From contig OU862910.1 in NCBI GenBank assembly GCA_917880885.1, positions 15,698,710-15,762,709 of the forward strand: a DNA stretch of 64,000 bases. Direction: 5' to 3'. Under the pieces are notes generated by a model. That model made no database searches and was not told the origin of the DNA. It was given only the letters and a program-made list of their open reading frames with translations. The position numbers and the translations under genes are program-made. Source of the stretch: Limnephilus marmoratus (taxonomy: Eukaryota > Arthropoda > Insecta > Trichoptera > Limnephilidae). Shown piece by piece: positions 10,813 through 19,855 of the stretch; the first letter of the stretch is position 1, and each line of letters begins with the position of its first letter.

Positions 10813-11093
10813 GGGGACGTCCATTAATCACGTGAGGCTCGAAAAGAAGGGGGGAGGATTCGGAAAAAGATCACGAAATATTACGAGGGGGGGGGGGGGG
10901 GATATAATGAGATATCACGTGTATTTATTTTTCGTTGAACGCACGATAATATTCTGAAAATTTCAATATACTTTGTACTAAAAAATACACGTGATTTTGG
11001 GTATGGGGGGGGGGGTAGTCTAAAACCTACCCACATATCAGGAAGGGGTTAAAAAGTTGCTAAAAAACGTCACGTGATTAATGGATGACCCCT
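10813..11093. mobile_element. Harbinger-like MITE, 281 bp
   Basis: Terminal inverted repeats GGGGACGTCCATTAATCACG and, on the right, GGGGTCATCCATTAATCACG in reverse complement. The element is flanked by TTT on both sides (10810-10812, 11094-11096). A 3-bp duplication and GGGG ends fit PIF/Harbinger. It holds poly-G runs and no transposase. Related MITEs lie at 12793 and 41480. Confidence 0.7.
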
Positions 11094-11096
11094 TTC

Positions 11097-11920
11097 AAGG
11101 AGAAATCCTGAATTATATCTGACCAGTGACCTTTTTGTCAATAGAATCAAAGATGAATGAACAAAAAGTGTAATATTGTAAAAAATATATTTATGAATAA
11201 ACGTTCTTATTTTTATTATTATTAATGAATAATAAAAATAACTCGTTTTTGTATTTATTACTACACCAAAAAATGTTTATTGCATTCCAAAACCTTATCA
11301 TTTATGAACATTTATTTAATGTATTTATTTTGCGACCGTAAACACGTTATACACAATTGACAGAACCCAAACAAAATTTTCCGAAAGATGTATTGTAATA
11401 TTCGCGTTCCCTTTATTGATTATGACAAGTAAAGCAAATGGCAGATATACAAACATCTTCCACATCCGTTGAGAAGTTTCTCGGGATATTTCCCCAAAGT
11501 TTGGTGCGAACAAAGATGTTGAATAAACAATAAATAGTTTGGTCAATGTTTGCTTATCATTTATCAGCCCTCAGAAGTGCTAATGTGGCAGTAACAGTGA
11601 GAGTACCAAACCTATTCGCCCTCTGAGAGAAATCTTGAAATCACAGCGTGGCGGTTCGCTCTAATTTGTCATCAGTCTAGGTACCGTAATATTACTACCC
11701 AAAACCACTTATCTTGTTTTGAAGCCATATAGGTATAGACCAATATAGAGGTATTGGTAAGCTTTTGATAGTATTGGCCCACTAAGAAATGTGAGATTAT
11801 TCTAGCAGTTAGCCTAGCAGATATTGACTGATGATATCAACAAACTTTCTATAAATTATATGTTTATTATAGATAATCGAGATAATTAGTTACATTTACC
11901 AACAATACTATTACGTCTTC
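11097..11920. other. No recognised gene
   Basis: AT-rich DNA. A 73-codon minus-strand frame at 11325-11546 resembles nothing I know. Confidence 0.3.
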
Positions 11921-12137
11921 TTCTTTGTGTGAAATATCAGGTCCCCCCGACGTTGACCATCACTCTTGAAAATGTCTCTCTGTCTTGCGCTGCCCGGAAT
12001 AGCTCCTCCACTTCTAATGCCGATCCACTCTCGTATATTTCGCAGCCAAGACATTTGTCTCCTACCAGGCCCTCGGCGACCCTCTATCTTGCCTTTCAAT
12101 ATTAAATGGAGCAAGTGATACTTCTCCCCTCGAAGTA

Positions 12138-12190
12138 TATTTGACTGGTATATTTGACTAAAGTATATTTGACTTAATTGTATTTGACTG
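12138..12190 (+). repeat. Tandem GTATATTTGACT repeats
   Basis: Four imperfect copies of GTATATTTGACT directly at the 5' end of SINE-2, ending in its TTTGACTGGTCAGTGG head. They may be part of the SINE 5' end or a local expansion. Confidence 0.7.
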
Positions 12191-12375
12191 GTCAGTGGTT
12201 GAGTGGGCATAGCGCTTGGGTCCCACCCGAGCGTCGCGTGTTCGATTCCTCGGCTGGCTAAATCCTCCATCACAACACAAGCAACATTTTCGGCTTTCTG
12301 TGGTGGTAGTAGGAGCAACATCGTTGGGTTTTTCGTAACCCGGGAATGTTTGTCTTTCTTAAAAAAAAAAAAAAA
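12183..12375 (+). mobile_element. SINE-2, tRNA-derived, about 190 bp
   Basis: The head contains an A-box-like TGGTTGAGTGGGC and a B box TGTTCGATTCC, as in RNA polymerase III tRNA promoters. A short body (CATCACAACACAAGCAAC, GGGTTTTTCGTAACCCGGGA) and a 16-A tail follow. It is inserted in LINE-D; sequence left and right of it belongs to that element. A decayed copy lies at 17192-17345. Confidence 0.8.
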
Positions 12376-12431
12376 ATATGACCCAGATATGAAAATTTCC
12401 AGATTTTTATCAATGTAAGCAGTTCTTTACA

Positions 12432-12765
12432 TATATAAGCAGAATTTCCTGGAGAGACCACATTACAAATGAGGAGGTTCTCCAAAGAATCGAAGGAGGA
12501 AGGCACCTGCTCAGGACCTTGTCCGAAAGGCGTGCAAGATGGATCGGCCATGTAATACGACAAGAAGGCCTCTTGCATTCCATAATGGAGGGTATGACCG
12601 AGGGGACAAACTCTAGGGGACGCCCACGCCGAGAGTACCTGGAGGACTTGCTGGTGGACGTGCGCTGCTTATCATATGCAGACCTCAAAAGAGCCGCACA
12701 AGACAGGGAAGAATGGAAGAGGAAACTAAAGGAAATTGCTGCAAACCAATCCCAGGATTGAAACC
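12432..12765 (+). pseudogene. LINE ORF2 C-terminal remnant (LINE-E)
   Basis: An open frame of about 100 codons ends with TGA at 12759-12761 and reads ITNEEVLQRI, LSERRARWIGHVIRQEG, SRGRPRREYLEDLL and LKRAAQDREEWKRKL. The W-I/F-G-H-V-x-R and RGRPRR motifs are typical of the post-RT C-terminal segment of arthropod LINE polyproteins. The RT core is missing (5' truncation). A GA-dinucleotide tail follows at 12766-12779. The frame itself is intact over this piece, so it is younger than its neighbours. Confidence 0.75.
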
Positions 12766-12792
12766 AGAGAGAGAGAGAGTTACTTATCATTT

Positions 12793-13145
12793 GGGGGCTA
12801 TTCATTTATTACGTAAGATGAATTTTGCTGGTTTTCGACCCCTTCCCCCCTGTTATAAGAAAAAATAAGAATAGGCCGACTCCTTCCCCCCCTGTTTAAT
12901 ATTTATTATGTAAAAATCTAGAGGAAAAAATGAATACACGTTTGGTTTGTTTTAATGTTTATTTTTCAAAGTAACAATTTTTAGAAATGTTTATTTGTAC
13001 TTACAAAGGTACTTATAATTTTAACTTTGCGCATTTTGTGATCTTACGTAAGAACTATCGAGACTCCCTCTCACCCCCTTGTAAGAAAAAATAAGACATG
13101 GTCGACCCCCCGCCCCCTTAACTCGTCTTACGTAATAAATTAATA
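12793..13145. mobile_element. Harbinger-like MITE, right end decayed
   Basis: Left end GGGGGCTATTCATTTATTAC GTAAGA; the right part holds the complement TCTTACGTAATAAATTAAT. Two CCCCC-rich blocks lie inside each end (12840-12895 and 13068-13115), also inverted or repeated (TAAGAAAAAATAAGA). TSD not clear. Confidence 0.55.
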
Positions 13146-13259
13146 ATTATGTAAAATTATAATTGTGTAAAATTATATTGGGTTTAATATTGAGGGGATT
13201 AAAAATCATCTAAATATTTAATATTATTTTTTTTTTCTTATTTTAGGCACTTATTTTGA

Positions 13260-13580
13260 ATGTTACGACATATTTTTGCAGATTTTTTTAATATTCATTT
13301 TATTTATTTTTTAATGAAATTCCAAATGCATAAATCTTATTTCAATCCGCTATTATTTATATTTGCACAAAACGCTAATATGGCGCAGGAACTTATCACG
13401 GGACTCAATGTGTTAAATTTGCACATAATTAAAGCTTTGCAGACTTTGTACAATACTACGTGTCTAATTTCAATAATGATAACTATTAAAACAATTCAAT
13501 TTCGCATGATCCCAATTACAAGTTACAATAGGCGAAATAATATCACACACGATGACGCATTTCAAGAGTTAACCGAATAA
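13260..13580 (+). CDS. Open frame of 106 codons, unknown
   Basis: Starts with ATG a few bases after a good acceptor-like tract (TTTTTTTTTTCTTATTTTAG, ending 13246) and stays open to TAA at 13578-13580. The N-terminal half is Phe/Ile-rich; the second half (MAQELITGLNVLNLHI, RNNITHDDAFQELTE) is less biased. I do not recognise it. In AT-rich DNA it may be chance; the nearby acceptor is the only reason to list it. Confidence 0.15.
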   Translation: MLRHIFADFFNIHFIYFLMKFQMHKSYFNPLLFIFAQNANMAQELITGLNVLNLHIIKALQTLYNTTCLISIMITIKTIQFRMIPITSYNRRNNITHDDAFQELTE

Positions 13581-13689
13581 TATTTAGGCTGAAAGTTAAT
13601 CAACAACTGATTATATGATTAGGTAATGTATTATACCTATTTCTACAAAGATACATAGACTGTGGCTTAGTGAGATGAAGATACATAGA

Positions 13690-14088
13690 CTGCGTTTAGT
13701 GAGGCGCTTGACTCGCATTCCGAAGGTCGCGGGATCGAATCCCGGCGTGGCAAATAAATTTTATTTGATAAATTTGTGTATTTCACAATTTATTCATTTA
13801 AAATAATATATAGTATATTTGCGGCACGTTCCAGAGTGGAAGATACTCTCAGTATCGCCCTGGTGTAAGACCACCATTCAGAATTTAAACGTTGCTTGAA
13901 ATGGCTTCTGCCGTGTTTGGTGTCCAGATCTGAATAGCCAGGTACTTCCCCACCTTCCTCTACCCTATCTCCTTCCCCTTATCACTGCCTTCAGTCTCAC
14001 AACATACCCCAATTGGGGATGCCATAGTCCCACTGGCTCCAGACGGGAGCAGCTGGGACTCTTGTGCGGTATTCATGTAAAAAAAAAA
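13690..14088 (+). mobile_element. SINE-1, near full length
   Basis: tRNA-like head with CGCTTGACTCGCATTCCG and B box GGATCGAATCCCGG, then AAATAAATTTTATTTGAT and the body GCGGCACGTTCCAGAGTGG, GAAGATACTCTCAGTATCGC, GATCTGAATAGCCAGGTAC. The end is CTTGTGCGGTATTCATG plus poly(A). SINEs are transcribed by Pol III from the head and mobilised by LINE enzymes; which LINE serves this one is not shown, because the tail lacks the LINE hairpin. Confidence 0.85.
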
Positions 14089-14188
14089 GATAGAAATGTT
14101 AAAGTTATTTAAGATGAAAGGAACGGCCTACGGATAACACACAAAAAAATGTTTAGAGTCGCTTATCCATCGTTTATTTTAATTACGT

Positions 14189-14430
14189 TACGCTACGTTT
14201 GGTGATACAGCAGGGGTGCCCGGGTTCATGAGGTGAGGTTTGTCTAGGTCTTGGAGGTGGATGACCGGGACACACTGAACCCCAGATTCCTACCCACCCC
14301 TTAAACCCTTTTCCTTCCCAGAACTCTCCTCTCTTTCCTTTCCTTAAAAAAACCCTCCACACAGCATCACCAAAGATGACATAAGCCCTGAGGAAAATAA
14401 TTTCCCTAAGTATGGAGCTCACGTAAAAAA
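14189..14430 (+). mobile_element. Short LINE derivative, 5' truncated
   Basis: Begins inside the 5' UTR (CGCTACGTTTGGTGATACAG), runs through TACCCACCCCTTAAACCC into CTCCACACAGCATCACC and part of the 3' hairpin. The right hairpin arm is deleted. Confidence 0.75.
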
Positions 14431-14704
14431 TTAATAAATTAATAACCCCCAAAATAACCGCGAGAGTAGACATTTCATCGATTCCGATGCATATCTTTGA
14501 CTAAATATAAAGTGGTATAACCCCTCAGGGCTCGTATAATAAATGGTCAAATTATTTCCGCTTTGCAATAAAATCCAAATGAATGGAATATTTCTGAACG
14601 TATCTGAAAACTAAAAACGGTTTTAGAGTTAGTTAACATTTTGAATGGCAACATAATATTTTTTTAAATAACTCACAAAACGTTCTTTTAATTAAAATTA
14701 CTGA

Positions 14705-14840
14705 TAATAATAATAACATTATATTTATACAGCGCAGTTTTGTGTGCGTGTATTTTTGTGTTTTTCGTGTGTTTTTCAAGTGCGCTTAACTATAATAAAT
14801 TTAAAAATAATCCTACAGTGCTCCTTATAATATTGAGAAA
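14705..14840 (+). repeat. ATT-microsatellite-linked module
   Basis: (AAT)n followed by TATACAGCGCAGTTTTGTG, CAAGTGCGCTTAACTATAAT, TAAAAATAATCCTACAGTGC. Close relatives lie at 24420-24543 (minus), 31283-31400 (plus, inside a hAT) and, as parts, at 42440-42520 and 60962-61035. Confidence 0.6.
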
Positions 14841-15069
14841 ATAATAAAAAAATATACAGTGTTTACAAAACAATGACAGAAGAACAAATTAACTAAAGAT
14901 GATAAAGAAAAAATAAAAACACATACTTATTTGATTAGGCAAATGTATCATAAACGTTATAATCTACTTACTTTTTTATCGTTTCACGTAAAAATAATTA
15001 ATAAAAAATTCCCAAAGTATAATCATTTTTTTTAATTGCGCTAGGAAACTTTGAATTTTTAATTTTAAA

Positions 15070-15335
15070 TTTTTTTTTATAGTGATTCCTCTCAAGAGTC
15101 TCAGCTGCTCCCGTCTGGAGCCAGTGAGACTATGGCATCCCTAATTGGGGTATGTTGTGAGGCTGAAGGTAGTGGGGAGGGGAAGGAGATAGGAAAAAGG
15201 AAGGTGGGGCAGTACCTGGCTATTCAGATCTGGTCACCAAATACGGCTAATGCCATTTCAAGTAACGTTTCAATTCTGAATGATGATCTTACACCAGGGC
15301 GATACCGAGAGTATCTTCCACTCTGGAACGTGTAG
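15070..15335 (-). mobile_element. SINE-1, head missing
   Basis: Poly-T start, then AGTCTCAGCTGCTCCCGTCT and the reverse body to ACTCTGGAACGTG. The tRNA head is truncated, as expected of incomplete reverse transcription. Confidence 0.8.
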
Positions 15336-15914
15336 CAAACATACAAATATTCATAAAGGTGTATATTTTGTTTGTGCTTAACTTTTAGTCTTTAATATAA
15401 AGCGTGGTATTTTTTTTTTCTAACACCGTTTAGAACGTATTTCTAACCATGATATTAAAAGAGACCCAACGATTTACATGAGACCTATAAAAGTTGTTCC
15501 GAAATTTTGAACAAATTTGCCCGAGAAAATATTTTTTGCACGATTTTAGGATTAATAGAAACAATTTAAAAATTACTCCTTTTTTATAAGACTAACTACT
15601 AATCCATTATCATTTAACGCGTGTTTTAGCGGTATCAAGATAATGCACCACGTCATGTAACATTTGGAATCGGGCTGCTAACAATAACCCTCAGTATGTA
15701 TGTGGCGATAAGGTTTTAATTCACACTTAAAACCAGCCGCCAGCTTTGATATAAGCAAGAAAAAAAACATCGCCAAAACGTGTGTTTTACTTTATTTTGC
15801 GAAGTTAAAAGACCCGTATTAATATTTTTACGTTTCGTTCATTTATTAATTAATAAATTAACATTCGTTAATGTATTAATTAATTAATACATTAATTTTT
15901 AATTGGGAATATCA
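15336..15914. other. No recognised gene
   Basis: AT-rich; TTAATTAAT palindromic runs at 15845-15900. No coding signal. Confidence 0.3.
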
Positions 15915-16590
15915 ATTGAAAATATTAATTACTTCTCCTTGTTACAACTACTGGGCCTTGATACATTAAAAGAAAGAAGAATTTGTTGTGATTTATTTTA
16001 TTTATTTAAAATTGTTAATAACTTGTTGAACTCTCCTGAACTTCTTTCGTTAATATGTTTTCATGTACCGAGTAGATCAGTTCGTCACAAATTACCTTAC
16101 CATTGTAATAATACAGGATCTAATGCTGAAGTATATGCCATAATAAATCGCCTGCATATACTTAGTAACAAATATGTTGTTGATGATATGATAAATATTA
16201 AAAGATTATCAACATACAAACATTATTTAATTAAAGCTGTTTGTCAGCGCTTCTCAGTTAGATTATAATCTAATATACTTTGTGTGTTTATATTCTTCAT
16301 CAATGTATATTTCTGGAATTTTTAAATTTGTTACTACGTACTTTACGTAGTAATTTTTTAGTTCATAATATCTTGTACACATTCATGTATATGAGGTTTT
16401 ATTTTTCTTCATGTTTGTTTTATAATAGCTTACTATTTTTGCTTTATACTGTCACTTCAATATGTGCTCTTTCATTTTTTGTTATATTATTTTTTTTCTT
16501 CTTAACTATGTATACTCTTTAAAATTATTGCAATTCCCATGTAAAAGCCGTTAATCGGCGTTAATTCATAATAAATAAATAAATATTAAA
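15915..16590 (+). mobile_element. CR1/Jockey-type LINE 3' end
   Basis: An open frame to TAA at 16266-16268 reads LGLDTLKERRICCDLFYLFK, IVNNLLNSPELLSLICFHVP and SRSVRHKLPYH, the typical C terminus of Jockey/CR1 polyproteins (L..RR...D..FLFKI.N...S.ELL). A 3' UTR of about 300 bp follows, ending GTAAAAGCCGTTAATCGGCG and an AAAT tail. The RT core is absent. The remaining frame is uninterrupted. Confidence 0.75.
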
Positions 16591-17191
16591 TTTTCAAAAA
16601 AACTTAATTTACCTTAATGTATATTAGAACGATAGCGTAAGTAAAAGTTTTAATACTTAAAAGCAGTCTTTACAGGCCTCTGATAATTTATTTTTTACTT
16701 TGCTTAAAAAATACTCACAAAAAAAATGTTTGCTCGTTGCTTGTCAAGATGTGTTTTACTCACAGTATTAAATTACGGATTCAAAAATATTTCTAAGCGA
16801 TCAATGTCACAAAAGCAAAAATAAGTAATTTTGCATTACTTCGTGGGCGTAATTATTATAAGTAACATTTCATAATCTAAAATGTAAATTATATTGAAGA
16901 AAGTCTGTATTCTTAAGCTAAAAGTCTCGGCCGGCGAGCTTTTTAAAATTAGTATATTTTCTATGTTGACACACGTATTTTTAGATCTCAATTTGATTTC
17001 AGTCAAGACCTATAAATTTAATCCGTATAGTATATTATATTCGAATCGGTCATAAAATAAAATCAGACGACATACTAATAATAATTTAATATTTTTCAAT
17101 CGTCCAGTAAAAATTAAAAGTGTTTTAGTTGGTCATACATTCCGAGTTTCTCTCCTAGTAAGAACCATAAATGACTGGATAGTGGGGTTAG
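16591..17191. other. No recognised gene
   Basis: AT-rich unique sequence. Confidence 0.3.
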
Positions 17192-17345
17192 TAGCCGAGT
17201 GACACAACACGCCAGGTTCATCACAGGCATCGTCGTGGGTTCAGTCCTCTACTAGTCCTCCATCACTGCACACATCAATCAACAAGCAAACATTTTCTAC
17301 TTTTAAAGATTGGAGTAGGAAATTGTCAATATTTTTTGTTACGGT
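17192..17345 (+). mobile_element. SINE-2, decayed
   Basis: tRNA-like GTAGCCGAGTGACACAACAC and GTGGGTTCAGTCC (B box), then TCCTCCATCACTGCACAC and AGCAAACATTTTCTAC, matching 12183-12375. It lacks the poly(A) tail. Confidence 0.6.
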
Positions 17346-17445
17346 GTGTTGTTTGTGAAGGTGGGGAAGTAGCTCACTATTCAGATTTGGCCTTTCTACT
17401 GAGAGTAGGTAAATTTCACTCTGGAACGTGCTGCAATTATACAGT
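17346..17445 (-). mobile_element. SINE-1 fragment, decayed
   Basis: GTGGGGAAGTAGCTCACTAT TCAGAT, a deletion, then ACTGAGAGTAGGTAAATTTC and ACTCTGGAACGTGCTGC. Confidence 0.6.
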
Positions 17446-17794
17446 ATGTTATTTTTAAAGAATTCAAAATCAACAAAAATTAATAAAATAAAATAACTCA
17501 TACTTTTTATATTATAATAAAAAAATAAAAATACAAAAAATTTACTCGCGTACGCCGAATCTTATGTCTTATGCCTTACCAATCAATTACGGAGGCCATC
17601 AAATTATTATTGTTATTATTAGTAACCCTTAACGTTTGACTCTCTTTTTAGAAAAAAAAAAGTTTTTTTCATAATTATAATATCGTACCAACTCAAAGTT
17701 AGAGATATGGCAAGGAAGCGTGCCGGCTGTCGCCGAGTTACAAACTGCACAAACAATGTAATCAAAGCGGTGAAACCAATGAAAGTTATATGGG

Positions 17795-17882
17795 GTGGTG
17801 CAAAACTACCATTTTATTTTGGATCTTATTGTAATGTGTAATAAGATTCAAACCATATCGGTAGTTTTGCGCCACCCTTAAC
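17795..17882. repeat. Hairpin (foldback) of about 85 bp
   Basis: GGGGTGGTGCAAAACTACC pairs with GGTAGTTTTGCGCCACCC. An inner pair ATCTTATT/AATAAGAT encloses GTAATGTGT. This could be a small MITE; no second copy is in the window. Confidence 0.65.
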
Positions 17883-18159
17883 ATTCGGTTTGTAAGTGGA
17901 AACAAAGGCGAGGCGCCTTTGCTTAGATGAGTTTTGCAATAATATGAGTAAACGACGTTGGCGAAATTTTTGTGGACGTTTCATACTAATTATATTATCT
18001 ACAAACCAACGCTTTAATGAAATTTTAAAGCATGCACTGAATCATTTAGGAAGAGTTTCACAATATTATAAAACAGATATGTCAAACACTGAAGTGTAAC
18101 CAGACTCAACCATTCACTGATTCCGAATAAAAGTCGAAAATTGAATTGAAGTACATTAA

Positions 18160-18640
18160 CACTTCACAATTGACATGGCTTTCAAAAATCACCGAATCGG
18201 ACGTCCGTATCCGAGCAGTGGACAGTAGATATTGGATAGTAGTGAACAGCGGAGACGGCCATTAGGTGAAACGTCAATATTTGCGGGTAAATGTTTTGAC
18301 AGTAGATAGCCCCGCGTCCGCCGGAATAGATAAACGGGACCGGAAAGGCTTTCAGGATAGAATCACTAATGCGATTGGCCGCTGGTCATTGGCCGTCACC
18401 CTCAGTAGCTCATTGGCCAATTGACAAGTACAACACACAGTGGACATTGGACACTGGACATCAATCTTCTGGAGATGCTCACGACAACATGGCGGCAATT
18501 ACCTTGTGCAAATGTTGACAGTATTCATGTCAATACAACAGATGTTGCTGAAACAGGATAGGTGGTGTTTGGATATTGGTGTAAGCTGAACTTACTGGGA
18601 ATTAATTTGGGATTTAATTTAATCCAGCGGCGACAAATGA
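18160..18640. other. GC-richer unique block with clustered ATTGGCC
   Basis: Three inverse CCAAT motifs lie within about 50 bp (GCGATTGGCCGC, GTCATTGGCCGTC, GCTCATTGGCCAATTG, 18370-18425), amid unusually GC-rich DNA for this window. A short ATG frame at 18476 (about 28 codons, start MLTTTWRQLPCANV) follows. CCAAT clusters suggest a promoter, but no gene is recognised. Confidence 0.25.
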
Positions 18641-18974
18641 TTTTTGTTGTACAGAGTGAGTAGAATAAATAAGGTAGGTAAAAAACGATTTAATAAATCG
18701 TCACGACGCGTCGCGACGGTGGAAATGCAATCCAAATATAGGTAAAAATCAAGATTTTTAAGGTGGTTGTTAAAGAAAATTAGAAATATGTCATTTTCAA
18801 ATCAGATTTTAGACGTATTGACTATTTTCCACAAAAAATTATAAATGAATTTCGAAAGATTGTTCTTTTATCTAGCATTCGCATATTTCAAATTATGAGA
18901 AAAAATGTTTATTTTTAGTATAATAAGATTATACCATAGGTCGTTGGCAGATTTGTTATATTTTCAAAAAATAT

Positions 18975-19036
18975 TTTGTATTATACCATACCCATTTCAA
19001 ATCGTATAATCGTATACCATACCCATTTCAATTCGT
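18975..19036 (+). repeat. Direct duplication of about 30 bp
   Basis: ATACCATACCCATTTCAAAT is repeated as ATACCATACCCATTTCAATT with a CGTATAATCGT link. Confidence 0.75.
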
Positions 19037-19245
19037 CACATGAGAACCAGTCGCTTCTACGACAAGTTCTTGAGTTCAGTGTGGAACTATTTTCCGGCCT
19101 CAGTTTTTCTCAGTCTCTTCAAGACCCATGTTCACTCCTTCCTCTCCACAAATTCTCCCTGCAAACGGCATATTTAAAGATGATATAGGTCCTGGGGGGA
19201 ATTATTTTTCTACGGGCTTCTGTGGGGAGTAAATGTTTAGGGACC
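19037..19245 (+). mobile_element. 3' fragment of the main LINE
   Basis: Matches 22615-22830: CACATGAGAACCAGTCGCTT, TTTTCCGGCCTCAG, GACCCATGTTCACTCCTTCC, then a weakened hairpin (ATAGGTCCTGG, TACGGGCTTC). It lies 45 bp upstream of the full element in the same orientation. Confidence 0.8.
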
Positions 19246-19855
19246 AGAATTAAACAGGAAGACACTTTTGTAGACACAAGACACATCAATTTGGTAGGCG
19301 GGTATGGGTACCGCCGCCCTGGGAACCATTTATTGGATGACCAACACCTCTGCCACAGGTCACCCCAAGTGGTTCGCTACGTTTGGTGACTTAGCAGGGG
19401 TGCACGGGTTCTTGGGGTAATGTTTGTCCAGGTATTGATGGCGGGTGCGTCGGCCCACCTTCTGCGTGGCGGGCCGGATTGGGAGATGCTGGTTGAGGGA
19501 GACCTTTTACAACCGGTTACCGCTGTCTGGGCCGCTCGGTAGTATAGGGGCCCGACCCTCAGGCTCACGACTGAGGGTGGGCTGCCCCATCGACGAGTGT
19601 AAAAACCCCGCCGCTGCTGTTGTGCCGGTTCGTGACCGGAGGGGACCCAGCAGTCGCGTTTGGGGTGCATTGGGCGACCTCTCCAGCCGGACTCTCCGTG
19701 CCCATCGCCTTGCACCGCAGTGGGTGGGTTGGAGACATACGTCCGTCACTCCTGGAAACTCTGAACTCCAGCATCCTATCCACCCCTTATACCTTTTCCC
19801 TCCCAGACCTTCCTTCCTTTCATATCAAAAAAAAAAAAAACCAACAATTAAAATC

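Larger units (their letters stand above)
11925..12425 (-). mobile_element. LINE 3' end (LINE-D) interrupted by SINE-2
   Basis: Minus-strand reading gives the C terminus of a LINE ORF: RGEKYHLLHLILKGKIEG, RRGPGRRQMSWLRNIREW, then a frameshifted LFRAAQDREIF. The element continues beyond a SINE-2 insertion at 12376-12425, where ATGACCCAGATATGA matches 61082-61140. It is related to the fragment at 61015-61510. Frameshifts show it is dead. Confidence 0.75.

Noticed and set aside
11911..12321. 136-codon minus ORF as a host gene
   Set aside because: Its second half is a LINE C terminus and its first half is SINE-2 read backwards.
19445..19855. Long frame upstream of the LINE ORF that could be an ORF1
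   Set aside because: It lies in the 5' UTR shared with the short derivatives, where frames are not conserved; no gag-like or zinc-knuckle motif is visible.
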